NCBI GenBank assembly: GCA_017515475.1
Contig: JAFWFS010000007.1
Coordinates: 124,001-188,000, forward strand
DNA length: 64,000 nt
Direction: 5' to 3'
Source: Erysipelotrichaceae bacterium
Lineage (GTDB): Bacteria > Bacillota_I > Bacilli_A > Erysipelotrichales > Erysipelotrichaceae
Shown: positions 8,744 through 17,310 of the stretch, in pieces
Layout: every line of letters begins with the position of its first letter
Numbering within the stretch: the stretch's first letter is position 1
Program-made: the position numbers and the translations under genes
The notes under the pieces: generated by a model
Databases searched by the model: none
The model's input: the letters and a program-made list of their open reading frames with translations, nothing else
What the model was told of the DNA's origin: nothing

Positions 8744-9838
8744 CTAACGTCCTCCAATCAGTTTTGAAATATCATTGTAAGTGACAAAAAAGAAAAGAAG
8801 AAGCAATACGATCAGAGATGCCGTCATGACAAAATCCTGCGCTTTCTTGCTTAAAGGTTTTCTTATGATAAGTTCGATCAGGGCTAGTAAAACTCTGCCG
8901 CCGTCGAATATCGGCAACGGCAAGGCATTTACAATTCCTACATTAATCGAAATCAAGGCGATCAGCTGTACATAGTAATCTATCCCCAGGATTGCCGCTT
9001 CGGAAACGGTAGAATATATGCCGATCGGTCCGGATACGCTGCTCAGATTCATTCCTTTAAACAGAGAAAGGAAAGAAGACCAGGTAAGTCTGACAATGAA
9101 AACAGCGTATTCTATGCCGAATTTCCAGCAGTTGAACAGATTGACATCAACCGTCTGCAAGGCTTTATCGGAGAAAGCTATGCCGATCAAATAGCGGTTT
9201 TCTTCTTCTAAGTATTCAGGACTGATTTCCAGTTGAATTGTTTCACCGTTTCTATCTACTTTAACGATCCATGGTCCATTTCCGTCGTACGTTCCGGTAA
9301 ATGAAATCAGTTCACGATATGATTCCGGTGAAATGGATAAACCGTTGGAAAAACCGATATGTGTAACGATGTCCCCTTCCTGAATTCCCGCCTTTTCAGC
9401 AGGTGATCCTTCCACGACAGATACGATCTCAGGCTTGCTTGAAACGACATACTGCCCATTGTGCAGGATAAGCAGAGAATATATCAAGATTGCCAGAATC
9501 AGATTCATGAAAATCCCCGCCAGCATGACGATGATTCTTTTCCATACGGCGATGCCAGGGAGCGTTCTTTCATATGGGATTTCCGTTGTATCAACGGATG
9601 TTTCCAGCTGATTGTCCGTATCTCCGGCCATCGCTACAAATCCGCCTACAGGCAGTGCTCTGATGCAGTATTCGGTTTCCTTTCCTTTTTTGGATAGTAT
9701 TTTCGGACCCATACCGATAGAGTATTCCTTGCAGTAAACACCGAAAATCTTCGCTGCAACAAGATGCCCGAATTCATGTACGGATACGATGATCGAGAGT
9801 AATAACGCAAACAGCAACAAGTTCTTAACAATTTCCAT
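8744..9838 (-). CDS. rseP: Site-2 zinc metalloprotease RseP/RasP
   Basis: An intramembrane protease that clips anti-sigma factors and leftover signal peptides in regulated intramembrane proteolysis. The zinc motif HEFGH is at residues 21-25 in the first membrane helix. A PDZ domain follows at about 120-200 (SPAEKAGIQEGD), then the second metal-binding motif NALPLPIFDGGR and C-terminal membrane helices. Its 364 residues are usual for Bacillota. It follows dxr, as in many Bacillota, but here behind a terminator and with its own promoter. There is no convincing Shine-Dalgarno (only GAAAAG), and TATAAT ends 7 nt before ATG, so the mRNA is probably leaderless. Confidence 0.93.
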   Translation of the reverse strand: MEIVKNLLLFALLLSIIVSVHEFGHLVAAKIFGVYCKEYSIGMGPKILSKKGKETEYCIRALPVGGFVAMAGDTDNQLETSVDTTEIPYERTLPGIAVWKRIIVMLAGIFMNLILAILIYSLLILHNGQYVVSSKPEIVSVVEGSPAEKAGIQEGDIVTHIGFSNGLSISPESYRELISFTGTYDGNGPWIVKVDRNGETIQLEISPEYLEEENRYLIGIAFSDKALQTVDVNLFNCWKFGIEYAVFIVRLTWSSFLSLFKGMNLSSVSGPIGIYSTVSEAAILGIDYYVQLIALISINVGIVNALPLPIFDGGRVLLALIELIIRKPLSKKAQDFVMTASLIVLLLLFFFVTYNDISKLIGGR

Positions 9839-9845
9839 CTTTTCA

Positions 9846-9854
9846 ATTATAGCA
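9846..9854 (-). promoter_or_regulatory. Extended -10 promoter of rseP (leaderless)
   Basis: TGCTATAAT on the minus strand (TATAAT at 9846-9851), 7 nt before the rseP ATG. The place for a -35 is taken by the dxr terminator and shows no consensus. Confidence 0.65.
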
Positions 9855-9861
9855 CTAAGTC

Positions 9862-9888
9862 ATAAAGAAAACTCCTGATCAGGAGTTT
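9862..9888 (-). terminator. Rho-independent terminator of dxr with the stop codon inside
   Basis: A perfect 20-bp palindrome AAACTCCTGATCAGGAGTTT (9869-9888) is followed on the minus strand by TCTTTAT. The dxr TGA stop (9879-9881) lies within the hairpin. Confidence 0.8.
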
Positions 9889-11024
9889 GCCCATAATGTA
9901 TCGACGTATTCCTTTGCCCATTTATGCGATTCTATCAGCTGATCTGCAGTAGGATCTTTGATAAAGTGAGCAGCCTTTAAGGTTTCGAAAATGTATGACT
10001 CGATTTCGATAAAGGATATACGTTCTTTCAGGAACAGATCGACTGCTTCATCATTCGCACCGATCAGGATCGCACCGAAGTTTCCTTCGTAGCTTCCGAT
10101 CTTCTTGGCGAGCTTAACTAACGGATAACGCTGGTAGTCCATCGTCTTAAACGTTAATGAGGTAATCTGATCGAAATTCAGATACTGCGTCAGGGTGTCC
10201 GCTTTATGATCAGGATAGAGCAGAACGTATCTGATAACCATGTGCATGTCAGGTGTACCCATCTGTGCAATGATGGAACCGTCGTTGTATTCAACCATGG
10301 AATGAACTACGGCTTCCGAATGCAGAACGACATCTATTCTGTCGTAAGGAACATCGAACAGACAGTGCGCTTCAATGACTTCAAAGCCTTTGTTCATCAT
10401 TGTTGCAGAATCGATCGTGATTTTTTCACCCATGCTCCAGACAGGATGTTTCAATGCCTGATGCAATGTGACGTTCTTCAGTTCTTCCCTGCTTAAATCT
10501 CTGAAAGCACCGCCGGAACCGGTTAATAACAGCCTTCTGACATCCTCTCTTTTATGTCCCTGAAGACATTGCCATATGGCAACATGTTCAGAATCGATCG
10601 GATAAAGCTGAACGTTGTTTGCTTTTAAGGCTTCGTTGATGATCTTTCCTCCGGCTACCAGAGTTTCCTTGTTGGCAAGAGCGACATTCTTATGGTTTTC
10701 GATTGCGGCAATCGTAGGCTTAAAACCGGTAAATCCCAGTAAAGCATTTACCAGCAGATCATACTCCTCCAGTCTTGCCATCTTAACAAGACCTTCATCG
10801 CCGTTAAAGAAAACCGTATTCGGGAATTTCTCTTCCAGAACGCTGTTTTTTTCTATTGTGCATGCATATTTCAGATCGAATTCATTTAAAAGTTCGATCA
10901 GATAATCGATATTGTATCCAACGGATGCACCGATCAGTTCCAGTTCATCCTTGTGCTGTCTGATCACATCTACAGTCTGTGATCCGATGGAGCCTGATGC
11001 TCCCAATAAAACAAGTTTTCTCAT
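9879..11024 (-). CDS. dxr: 1-deoxy-D-xylulose 5-phosphate reductoisomerase
   Basis: Converts DXP to MEP with NADPH, the committed step of the non-mevalonate isoprenoid route that feeds UppS in the same operon. The NADPH-binding start is MRKLVLLGASGSIGSQT. Catalytic-region motifs are PIDSEHVAIWQCL, LLTGSGGAFRD and ITIDSATMMNKGFEVIEAHCLF. Its 381 residues are normal length. The start overlaps the cdsA stop as ATGA. The gene order uppS-cdsA-dxr-rseP is widely conserved. A terminator hairpin includes the stop codon. Confidence 0.96.
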   Translation of the reverse strand: MRKLVLLGASGSIGSQTVDVIRQHKDELELIGASVGYNIDYLIELLNEFDLKYACTIEKNSVLEEKFPNTVFFNGDEGLVKMARLEEYDLLVNALLGFTGFKPTIAAIENHKNVALANKETLVAGGKIINEALKANNVQLYPIDSEHVAIWQCLQGHKREDVRRLLLTGSGGAFRDLSREELKNVTLHQALKHPVWSMGEKITIDSATMMNKGFEVIEAHCLFDVPYDRIDVVLHSEAVVHSMVEYNDGSIIAQMGTPDMHMVIRYVLLYPDHKADTLTQYLNFDQITSLTFKTMDYQRYPLVKLAKKIGSYEGNFGAILIGANDEAVDLFLKERISFIEIESYIFETLKAAHFIKDPTADQLIESHKWAKEYVDTLWANS

Positions 11025-11785
11025 AAGAATAGATTTAATAAGGTCCCAAACAGTATTATACAGATTAAATTGGAATCCAGACGATCAAGTATACCTCCGT
11101 GGCCTGGAATCAGGTTAGAAAAATCTTTTACGCCGTAGTGTCTCTTGATCAGGCTGAATATAAGATCTCCTATTTCACTGACAAACGGAAGACATAACGA
11201 TGCTGCAAACAGCAGTTTTGCGTCAAGTCCGAAGAAATGAAAGAAAGAGGCCCATAAATAAGAAGTAATGAATCCGAAGAACCAGCCGCCAAGAGATCCT
11301 TCTATTGTTTTCTTTGGAGATACTCTTGCGTTCATCTTGTGCTTGCCGAACTTTCTTCCGACAAAGAAAGCAAAAGTGTCGGTAAGATAGGAAATAATGA
11401 TTACATAGCCTAGAAGCCATTTATCCAGATTCTGGATATAGTCGATGTAATAGACACCGTATCCGAGAAGTACGGACATAAGGAATACGGCAGATACTTC
11501 TGTAAAGCTCTCTTTTTCACAGAATACGGAAATGGTCAGCAGCAGCAGCATTTCCAGAAGCATCCATTCCTGGGCATGTTCATGATAAAGATACATAAGC
11601 AAGGACGCAATCAAAAGAATCACATAAAGCAGATAATTGAATTCATTCTTCCTGATTCTGATGAATTCATAAGAACCCCATGCAAGAATAAACAGCAGGA
11701 TCCCTTTCAGCAGAAAACCGCCAAAATATGCGCACAAAACGGTTACTGCCGCTACGATAGCGCCGCTAATGACTCTTTGTTTCAT
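11021..11785 (-). CDS. cdsA: Phosphatidate cytidylyltransferase
   Basis: Makes CDP-diacylglycerol from CTP and phosphatidate in the membrane, the precursor of phosphatidylglycerol and cardiolipin. It is a polytopic protein with about seven or eight membrane helices. It ends with the family signature (SEIGDLIFSLIKRHYGVKD, then LIPGHGGILDRLDS), which holds the metal-binding Asp residues. The start MKQRVISG at 11785 is chosen because GGAGG sits 6 nt ahead; it lies inside the end of uppS (overlap 20 bp). The protein has 254 residues, normal. Confidence 0.95.
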   Translation of the reverse strand: MKQRVISGAIVAAVTVLCAYFGGFLLKGILLFILAWGSYEFIRIRKNEFNYLLYVILLIASLLMYLYHEHAQEWMLLEMLLLLTISVFCEKESFTEVSAVFLMSVLLGYGVYYIDYIQNLDKWLLGYVIIISYLTDTFAFFVGRKFGKHKMNARVSPKKTIEGSLGGWFFGFITSYLWASFFHFFGLDAKLLFAASLCLPFVSEIGDLIFSLIKRHYGVKDFSNLIPGHGGILDRLDSNLICIILFGTLLNLFL

Positions 11786-12476
11786 CACGACCTCCAAAAT
11801 TGCGTTTACGGTTCTGGTATTCTTCTATACACTGGTCCAGAACACCGTTATTGAAATCAGGCCACAGAGTATCTATAACAACGAATTCCGAATACGCCAG
11901 CTGATATAAAAGAAAATTAGAAAGTCTCATTTCCGATCCGGTTCTGATCAGCAAATCAACTTCCGGAAGATCTCTGGTATACAGATATTCTTTAAACGAT
12001 TCTTCATTCAGATCTGTTTTTTTACCATCTGCATAATCTTTTGCATAAGCCTTTGCAGCTCTGACGATTTCATCCCTTCCTCCGTAATTGAAGGCGAAAT
12101 TAAGAATCAGACCGGTATTGTTCTTTGTCGTCTCTATTGCATCGTCAATGACTCTCATCGTTTCTGACGGGATCTTTTCTCTGTCGCCTATGATCATTAC
12201 CCTGACATTGTTTTCCATCAGTTCCTTGATGTAGGAAGCAAAGAAGATCTTCGGCAAAGACATGATGTATGAGACTTCATCTTCGGATCTCTTCCAGTTT
12301 TCCGTAGAAAAAGCATAAACAGTCAGGCACTTAATACCCAGGCTATTCGCATAAATGGTAATACTTCTTAGAACTTCGACACCTTTATAGTGGCCTGCAG
12401 TACGCGGAAGCCCTTTTAACTTTGCCCAGCGACCATTACCGTCCATAATGATCGCCAAATGATTTAAAGTATTCAT
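11766..12476 (-). CDS. uppS: Undecaprenyl diphosphate synthase
   Basis: A cis-prenyltransferase that condenses IPP with farnesyl diphosphate to make the C55 lipid carrier for peptidoglycan and teichoic acids. The catalytic Asp is in AIIMDGNGRWAK near the N-terminus. Further motifs are TVYAFSTENWKRS, NFAFNYGGRDEI and LIRTGSEMRLSNFLLYQLAY. The protein has 236 residues. The start overlaps the frr stop as TAATG, implying coupled translation. It is cytoplasmic, membrane-associated by family knowledge. Confidence 0.96.
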   Translation of the reverse strand: MNTLNHLAIIMDGNGRWAKLKGLPRTAGHYKGVEVLRSITIYANSLGIKCLTVYAFSTENWKRSEDEVSYIMSLPKIFFASYIKELMENNVRVMIIGDREKIPSETMRVIDDAIETTKNNTGLILNFAFNYGGRDEIVRAAKAYAKDYADGKKTDLNEESFKEYLYTRDLPEVDLLIRTGSEMRLSNFLLYQLAYSEFVVIDTLWPDFNNGVLDQCIEEYQNRKRNFGGRDETKSH

Positions 12477-13024
12477 TAGATCGTCATGATCTCTTTTTGT
12501 TTCGCCTTGGCGAGTTCATCGACCTTGGCAATATACTTATCGGTTTCTTTCTGAATATCTTCCAGATAGTTCTTTGAAAAATCCTCAGGAATCGTCTTGT
12601 CCTTCTTGATTTCTTCATTTACTTCTCTGCGGATGTTCCTGACGGCTACCTTTGCTTCTTCAGCCATCTTGTCGACATCCTTGCAGAAACCTTTTCTTGT
12701 CTCTTCAGTCAGCGAAGGAACAGTTATTCTAAGAACATCTCCGCCGTTCTGAGGAGGGAGACTAAGATCAGATGCATTGATCGCTCTTTCGATATCCTTC
12801 ACGGAATTGCGGTCAAAAGGCTTAATAACGATTGTTTTTCCTTCCTGAATGGAAATAGAAGCGATCTGGTTGATCGGCGTTGGAGTTCCGTAATAATCCA
12901 CCATGATTCCATCCAGCATATTCGGATTCGCTCTACCCGTTCTGACTTTTCCTAAACCTGTCTGAAAAGCGGCAATGGCGTTCTCCATCTTTTCATTGGC
13001 AATTTCAATAAAAATATTATCCAT
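12476..13024 (-). CDS. frr: Ribosome recycling factor
   Basis: Splits post-termination ribosomes together with EF-G. It is a 182-residue protein of the usual length, with GKVRTGRANPNMLDGIMVDYYG and the C-terminal helical KDKTIPEDFSKNYLEDIQKETDKY region of the three-helix bundle (quoted in part). The start at 13024 follows an excellent AAGGAGG, 4-5 nt upstream and directly behind the pyrH stop. The pyrH-frr pairing is conserved across Bacillota. Confidence 0.97.
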   Translation of the reverse strand: MDNIFIEIANEKMENAIAAFQTGLGKVRTGRANPNMLDGIMVDYYGTPTPINQIASISIQEGKTIVIKPFDRNSVKDIERAINASDLSLPPQNGGDVLRITVPSLTEETRKGFCKDVDKMAEEAKVAVRNIRREVNEEIKKDKTIPEDFSKNYLEDIQKETDKYIAKVDELAKAKQKEIMTI

Positions 13025-13035
13025 AAAACCTCCTT

Positions 13036-13737
13036 CTAGCACTTGATTACTGTGCCGGTCGTTTCTCCTTTCACAGCTTTTACTATGTTATCCTTTCCGG
13101 ACATATTGAAGACAAAAGCTTCTATTCCGGCATCTTTGCACAGTTCAGCCGCCTGAAGATCGATGACCTTCAGTTCCAGATTAAGTATATCATCAAAAGT
13201 CAGTTCATCAAACCGCTTGGCATTCGGATTAGTATCAGGATCGCTGTCATAAACGCCGTCTACGCCGCTCTTTGCCATCAGAATGACATCCGCATTAATA
13301 TCGATAGCTCTCTGGGCACTGCCCGTATCGGTAGAATGATACGGTTTCCCTACTCCACCGCCGAATATCATGACTTCACCTTCATCAAGAAGACGGTTGG
13401 CTTCATCCTTATCGAACATCGGCACACTTTCTGCCTGAACAGCGGACATGACGGTCGTTTTAATTCCGATCTGATTCAGTTTTGCGCCAAGCATCAATGA
13501 ATTGATTACCGTTCCGAGCATTCCGGCATAATCGGACTGTACTCTGTCAAATCCCAGTTTTTCAAACAGTTTTCCTCTGCAGATATTTCCTCCGCCGATT
13601 ACGATGCCTATTTGTACACCCATATCTTTGATCTGCCTGATCTGATCGGCAAGATCATCCAGTTTTTCAGCCGAATACGGGAAATCATCGGCAGAAATCG
13701 ATTCACCTGAAAGCTTTAACAATATCCTTTTATACAT
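13036..13737 (-). CDS. pyrH: UMP kinase
   Basis: Phosphorylates UMP to UDP with ATP (pyrimidine nucleotide synthesis) as a hexamer of the amino acid kinase fold. It opens MYKRILLKLSGES, then GIVIGGGNICRG and the C-terminal ATP-site region AKSGVDGVYDSDPDTNPNAK. Two ATGs are possible; the inner one (13737) is spaced 8 nt from AGAGG and gives the normal N-terminus, while the outer (13743) is only about 2 nt from it. The protein has 233 residues. It has its own promoter behind the tsf terminator. Confidence 0.95.
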   Translation of the reverse strand: MYKRILLKLSGESISADDFPYSAEKLDDLADQIRQIKDMGVQIGIVIGGGNICRGKLFEKLGFDRVQSDYAGMLGTVINSLMLGAKLNQIGIKTTVMSAVQAESVPMFDKDEANRLLDEGEVMIFGGGVGKPYHSTDTGSAQRAIDINADVILMAKSGVDGVYDSDPDTNPNAKRFDELTFDDILNLELKVIDLQAAELCKDAGIEAFVFNMSGKDNIVKAVKGETTGTVIKC

Positions 13738-13755
13738 GTTCATTACCTCTACAAT

Positions 13756-13764
13756 ATTCTAACA
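13756..13764 (-). promoter_or_regulatory. Extended -10 promoter of pyrH
   Basis: TGTTAGAAT on the minus strand (TAGAAT at 13756-13761). No consensus -35 is present; that position is the U-tract of the tsf terminator. The short leader carries AGAGG. Confidence 0.5.
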
Positions 13765-13773
13765 GATTTTAAG

Positions 13774-13807
13774 CATAAAAAAATGTCTCTAATGAATAGA
13801 GACATTT
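13774..13807 (-). terminator. Rho-independent terminator of rpsB-tsf
   Basis: An 11-bp stem AAATGTCTCTA (13781-13791) / TAGAGACATTT (13797-13807) with a 5-nt loop, followed on the minus strand by a run of T. Confidence 0.9.
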
Positions 13808-13810
13808 CTT

Positions 13811-14698
13811 TTAGACATTCATCTGTTTTGCGACTTCTTCAGCGAAGTTCTCTTCTCTCTTTTCAAGACCTTCACCGACAGCATATCTGACAAACGCCTT
13901 GACTTCGGCATTGTTCTCTTTCAGAACAGCAGATACCTTCTTGGCCGTATCCATGAAGTATTCCTGGTCAACAAGGCACATTTCCTTTAAGGCCTTGGAT
14001 ACTTTACCTTCAATGGCGCCATTGATGACGTTTTCAGGCTTTCCGGCAAACTTTTCATCATTCTTTACGATTTCAGTCTGCACTCTTCTTTCACGTTCTA
14101 CAATGTCGGCCGGCATATCGGCAGCACTTACGTAAGAAGGAGACATGGAAGCGACCTGCATGGCAATGAAATGTGCCAGTTCAGGATTTCCGCCCTTTAA
14201 GACGCACAGAGCCGTCTTGGCTCCACCCATGTGGGTGTAGTCGCCAAAGAGTTCATCATCGTTCTTTTCCAAGACTTCAAATCTTCTAAGAACGATCTTT
14301 TCACCGATCGTAGCGGTAGCATTGATGAATTCATCGTTCAGCGTTCCGCCGCTAACCGGCAATGCCAGAGCATCTTCGTTATTTGCAGGAGTGTTATCAA
14401 GTATGACTTCACAGGCAGTATCCAGAAGTTTCAGGAACTGTTCGTTCTTGGCTACAAAGTCTGTCTCTGAGTTGATCTCGACAATACATGCCTTGTTTCC
14501 TTTTACAAGGATCTTGGAAAGACCTTCGGCAGCGATTCTGGAAGCCTTCTTGATGGATTTCGCAATACCTTTTTCTCTCAGCCAGTCGATGGCTCTTTCC
14601 ATATCGCCATCGGATTCCGTTAAGGCATTCTTGCAGTCAAGCATGCCGGCACCGGTCTTATCTCTTAATTCTTTTACCTGAGCAGCAGTTACAGCCAT
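13811..14698 (-). CDS. tsf: Elongation factor Ts
   Basis: The nucleotide exchange factor for EF-Tu. The N-terminal UBA-like domain is AQVKELRDKTGAGMLDCKNAL, and the EF-Tu-contacting signature is INSETDFVAKNEQF near residue 80. Its 295 residues match Bacillota EF-Ts. The start overlaps the rpsB stop as TAATG, and a strong terminator follows. Confidence 0.97.
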   Translation of the reverse strand: MAVTAAQVKELRDKTGAGMLDCKNALTESDGDMERAIDWLREKGIAKSIKKASRIAAEGLSKILVKGNKACIVEINSETDFVAKNEQFLKLLDTACEVILDNTPANNEDALALPVSGGTLNDEFINATATIGEKIVLRRFEVLEKNDDELFGDYTHMGGAKTALCVLKGGNPELAHFIAMQVASMSPSYVSAADMPADIVERERRVQTEIVKNDEKFAGKPENVINGAIEGKVSKALKEMCLVDQEYFMDTAKKVSAVLKENNAEVKAFVRYAVGEGLEKREENFAEEVAKQMNV

Positions 14699-15690
14699 TA
14701 TTCAGCCTCCTTTACTTCCGCTTCCTGAGGAACAGTTTCCTCTACAGGAGCTTCTTTCACTTCTTCTTTAACAGTTTCCTTGATTTCATCTTTTACTTCT
14801 TCAGCAGGAGCGTCTTCCTTCTTGCCGATATATCTCTTTTCAGAGTTGTACTTACGAGGATTTCTGTTGTTGAAACGGTTGTTTCTTTCTTCGTTTCTCG
14901 CTTTTCTTCTCTTTTCCTGCTCCTCGGCATGCTTCTCTACATTAATGATGACATCTTCCATTGTGATATCGTTTTCGATTTCACCTTCCTGGTAGGCATC
15001 CTGAAGGATACCGCCCTTGGTCTCGACGATGGCATCTGCAAGCAGAGACATCATGATCTTGATGGACTTGATCGCATCATCGTTTGCAGGAATCGCATAG
15101 TCAACCAATGCAGGATTGCAGTTGGTATCGGCAAGTCCAAATACAGGAATGCCAAGCTTCTTAGCTTCTGCAACGGCATTATGATCTTCTTTTGGATCTA
15201 CTACTACAACAGCATCAGGAAGTTTTTTCATTTCCTTGATACCGCCCAGGAAGTTTTCCAGTTTAACGGCTTCCTTGTGGATCAGGATCTGTTCCTTCTT
15301 CGGATAAACAGAAATCGTTCCATCTGCTTCCATCTGTTCGATTTCAATCAGACGTTTGATTCTCTTCTGAATCGTACGGAAGTTGGTCAGCGTACCGCCA
15401 AGCCATCTCTGGTTGATGTAGAAGCTTCCGGATCTGGTAGCTTCGTCAAGGATAATCTGCTGAGCCTGTTTCTTGGTTCCGACAAACAGAACCTTTCCGC
15501 CCTGCTCAGAAATCTCTTTCATCTTCGCATAAGCTACATCCAGAGCTTCCTGCGTCTTGTTCAGATCGATAATGTAGATACCGTTCTTTGCCGCATAGAT
15601 GAATGGTTTGCACTTTGGATCCCATCTTCTTGTCTGATGTCCGAAGTGAGCACCGTTTTCCAGCAGCTTTCTCATTGAAACTAATTGCAT
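14698..15690 (-). CDS. rpsB: Ribosomal protein S2 with a long charged C-terminal extension
   Basis: A small-subunit ribosomal protein. The first roughly 235 residues are canonical S2: LLENGAHFGHQTRRW, YIIDLNKTQEAL, FVGTKKQAQ, RWLGGTLTNF, GIPVFGLADTNCNP. The protein runs to 330 residues, about 80 longer than most S2. The extra tail is rich in Lys, Arg and Glu (EEQEKRRKARNEERNNRF, later alternating VKEE/APVEE runs) and is probably disordered. GAGAGG lies about 9 nt before the ATG. A structured leader and promoter lie upstream. It is cotranscribed with tsf. Confidence 0.96.
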   Translation of the reverse strand: MQLVSMRKLLENGAHFGHQTRRWDPKCKPFIYAAKNGIYIIDLNKTQEALDVAYAKMKEISEQGGKVLFVGTKKQAQQIILDEATRSGSFYINQRWLGGTLTNFRTIQKRIKRLIEIEQMEADGTISVYPKKEQILIHKEAVKLENFLGGIKEMKKLPDAVVVVDPKEDHNAVAEAKKLGIPVFGLADTNCNPALVDYAIPANDDAIKSIKIMMSLLADAIVETKGGILQDAYQEGEIENDITMEDVIINVEKHAEEQEKRRKARNEERNNRFNNRNPRKYNSEKRYIGKKEDAPAEEVKDEIKETVKEEVKEAPVEETVPQEAEVKEAE

Positions 15691-15720
15691 TTAAAAATTC
15701 CTCTCTTTCCGTTACGCCTC

Positions 15721-15773
15721 CACTATTTCTAGCACCGCTAACTTTTTAAGCACGGAACGGTGAATCCATAGTG
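15721..15773 (-). ncRNA. Candidate structured rpsB mRNA leader
   Basis: On the minus strand two nested helices form across the leader: CACTAT (15768-15773) with ATAGTG (15721-15726), and CACCG (15758-15762) with CGGTG (15733-15737). They are separated by a 5/6-nt internal loop and close a 20-nt apical loop. It sits between the promoter and the start codon of rpsB. Autoregulatory leaders are common for ribosomal operons, so S2 binding is plausible but unproven. Confidence 0.5.
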
Positions 15774-15796
15774 TGTGTATGCATAAATGCTTAAAT

Positions 15797-15826
15797 ATTT
15801 TAACATCATAAATAAAGAAAAGGCAA
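15797..15826 (-). promoter_or_regulatory. Promoter of rpsB-tsf
   Basis: Minus strand TTGCCT (15821-15826), 18-nt spacer, TAAAAT (15797-15802). The -35 overlaps the stem of the murE terminator. Confidence 0.5.
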
Positions 15827-15838
15827 TCGATATTGCCT
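15814..15838 (-). terminator. Rho-independent terminator of murE with the stop codon in the stem
   Basis: A 7-bp stem AGGCAAT (15821-15827) / ATTGCCT (15832-15838) with a 4-nt loop, followed on the minus strand by TTTCTTT. The TAG stop of murE (15837-15839) overlaps the stem. Confidence 0.8.
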
Positions 15839-17291
15839 AAATCTTTCCTTTTTTCTTCAATTCGATCGCTTTTTCGGCAGCGACCTTGTCGGACATGTAC
15901 GGAATCCTTCCGTTTTTGTCCAGAAAGAACTCGTCATTGCCCTTTCCCAGGAGAAGTATTGTATCTCCTTCCTTTGCCAAAGTTACGGCTTTTTGTATGG
16001 CTTCATAGCGATCCAGGATGATTTCGGGATCCAGTCTTTTGAAGTAGGTCTTCATTTCCTTCAGTATATCCATCATATCCTCGGTTGATGGATCGTCGTA
16101 TGTAAGGATGACCTGATCCGCTTCTCTATCGGCGATTACCGCCGTTCCTGGTCTTCTTAAATGATCACGGTCTCCGGATGCACCGAATACGGCCAGGATT
16201 TTCTTATTATCACTTGTTATCGATTTAGCGAAAGCAAAGACCTTTTCGAATGAATTCGGCGTGAAAGCATAGTCGATCACTACATTGAAATCCTGACCGG
16301 CGTCAATCATCTGGCAACGGCCAGGTGTTGTATCAAGATGATCAAGATAAGGCAGTATTCTTTCTATTTCATATCCGTTTTCGTTCAGTACGGCAATCAC
16401 CGCAAGAAGATTGTAGATATTGAACCTCGCAAGCAGGTTGGTGATGATATGATACTTCTTCCCTTCGTGGATGAGATCGAATTCGCTGTGATCGTTGTAT
16501 AGAGATACGTTTTCAGCTTTATAGTCCGCATCATTCTCTAAAGCGTATGTGATCTTGATCGAATTGCACTGTTCCATCAGTCTTAGACCATACGGATCAT
16601 CGATATTGATAATGGCTTTTGCATCCATGTCCAGCATGTCAAACAGGATCTGTTTCGCTTTGAAATAGCTTTCCATGTCATGGTGAATATCCATGTGATC
16701 GCTAGTCAGGTTGTTGAAGACGGCAGTCGTAAAATGAACCTGATCCAGTCTGTGGGTCAAAAGGCCTTCCGAAGATGCTTCAAGCACTAGAACCCTGCAG
16801 CCGTAATCAGTCATTTCTTTTCCTATCCTAAACAGTTCATCGGATTTCGGAGTAGTCAGATTCAGACTGGAGTTGCTGATCTTTTCTCCATAGTAGTAGC
16901 CCATCGTTCCTATATAGCCGCACTTGTCAAAATGGGCGACAAGTGAACGGATGATCCAGGCAATCGTTGTCTTGCCGTTTGTTCCCGTTATTCCTATGGT
17001 ATTCATCTTTTCAGTCGGATAATCATAGAACGCATTGCAGAAAGATACATAAGCCAGTGTTGCATCTTCTACTTTGATATAGACGATACCTTCCCTTCGG
17101 TTTTCGATCTCATCGGAATAAACGATGGCAATGGCCCCATTGTCGATCGCCTGATCGATAAAACGGTGGCCGTCGTTGATTTTCCCTTTCATCGCAAAAA
17201 AGATCGAATCGGGATTCTTTTTTCTTGAATCGAACATGATCGATCTGATCTCTTTGTCTTGATCGGTATCAAATACTTTTTTAATATTCAT
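15837..17291 (-). CDS. murE: UDP-N-acetylmuramyl-tripeptide synthetase
   Basis: Adds the third amino acid of the peptidoglycan stem to UDP-MurNAc-L-Ala-D-Glu, in the cytoplasm. The N-terminal domain has IRSIMFDSRKKNPDSIFFAMKG. The ATP-binding central domain has TIGITGTNGKTTIAWI and then TNLTSDHMDIHHDMESY-like metal and substrate motifs. The C-terminal domain has AVFGASGDRDHLRRP. The substrate-specificity site reads DDPSTED where DAP enzymes carry DNPR, so L-Lys or another diamino acid is more likely than DAP (inference). I prefer the ATG at 17291 (484 residues); an ATG at 17309 is possible. It is downstream of ltaS across a terminator-like hairpin. Confidence 0.93.
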   Translation of the reverse strand: MNIKKVFDTDQDKEIRSIMFDSRKKNPDSIFFAMKGKINDGHRFIDQAIDNGAIAIVYSDEIENRREGIVYIKVEDATLAYVSFCNAFYDYPTEKMNTIGITGTNGKTTIAWIIRSLVAHFDKCGYIGTMGYYYGEKISNSSLNLTTPKSDELFRIGKEMTDYGCRVLVLEASSEGLLTHRLDQVHFTTAVFNNLTSDHMDIHHDMESYFKAKQILFDMLDMDAKAIINIDDPYGLRLMEQCNSIKITYALENDADYKAENVSLYNDHSEFDLIHEGKKYHIITNLLARFNIYNLLAVIAVLNENGYEIERILPYLDHLDTTPGRCQMIDAGQDFNVVIDYAFTPNSFEKVFAFAKSITSDNKKILAVFGASGDRDHLRRPGTAVIADREADQVILTYDDPSTEDMMDILKEMKTYFKRLDPEIILDRYEAIQKAVTLAKEGDTILLLGKGNDEFFLDKNGRIPYMSDKVAAEKAIELKKKGKI

Positions 17292-17310
17292 AAATCGCAA
17301 TCTTCTCATA

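Noticed and set aside
14929-15678. 249-codon plus-strand open frame opposite rpsB
   Set aside because: It is antisense to a certain ribosomal protein gene, lacks a ribosome binding site and is rich in Cys, Phe and Ile as expected for a mirror frame.
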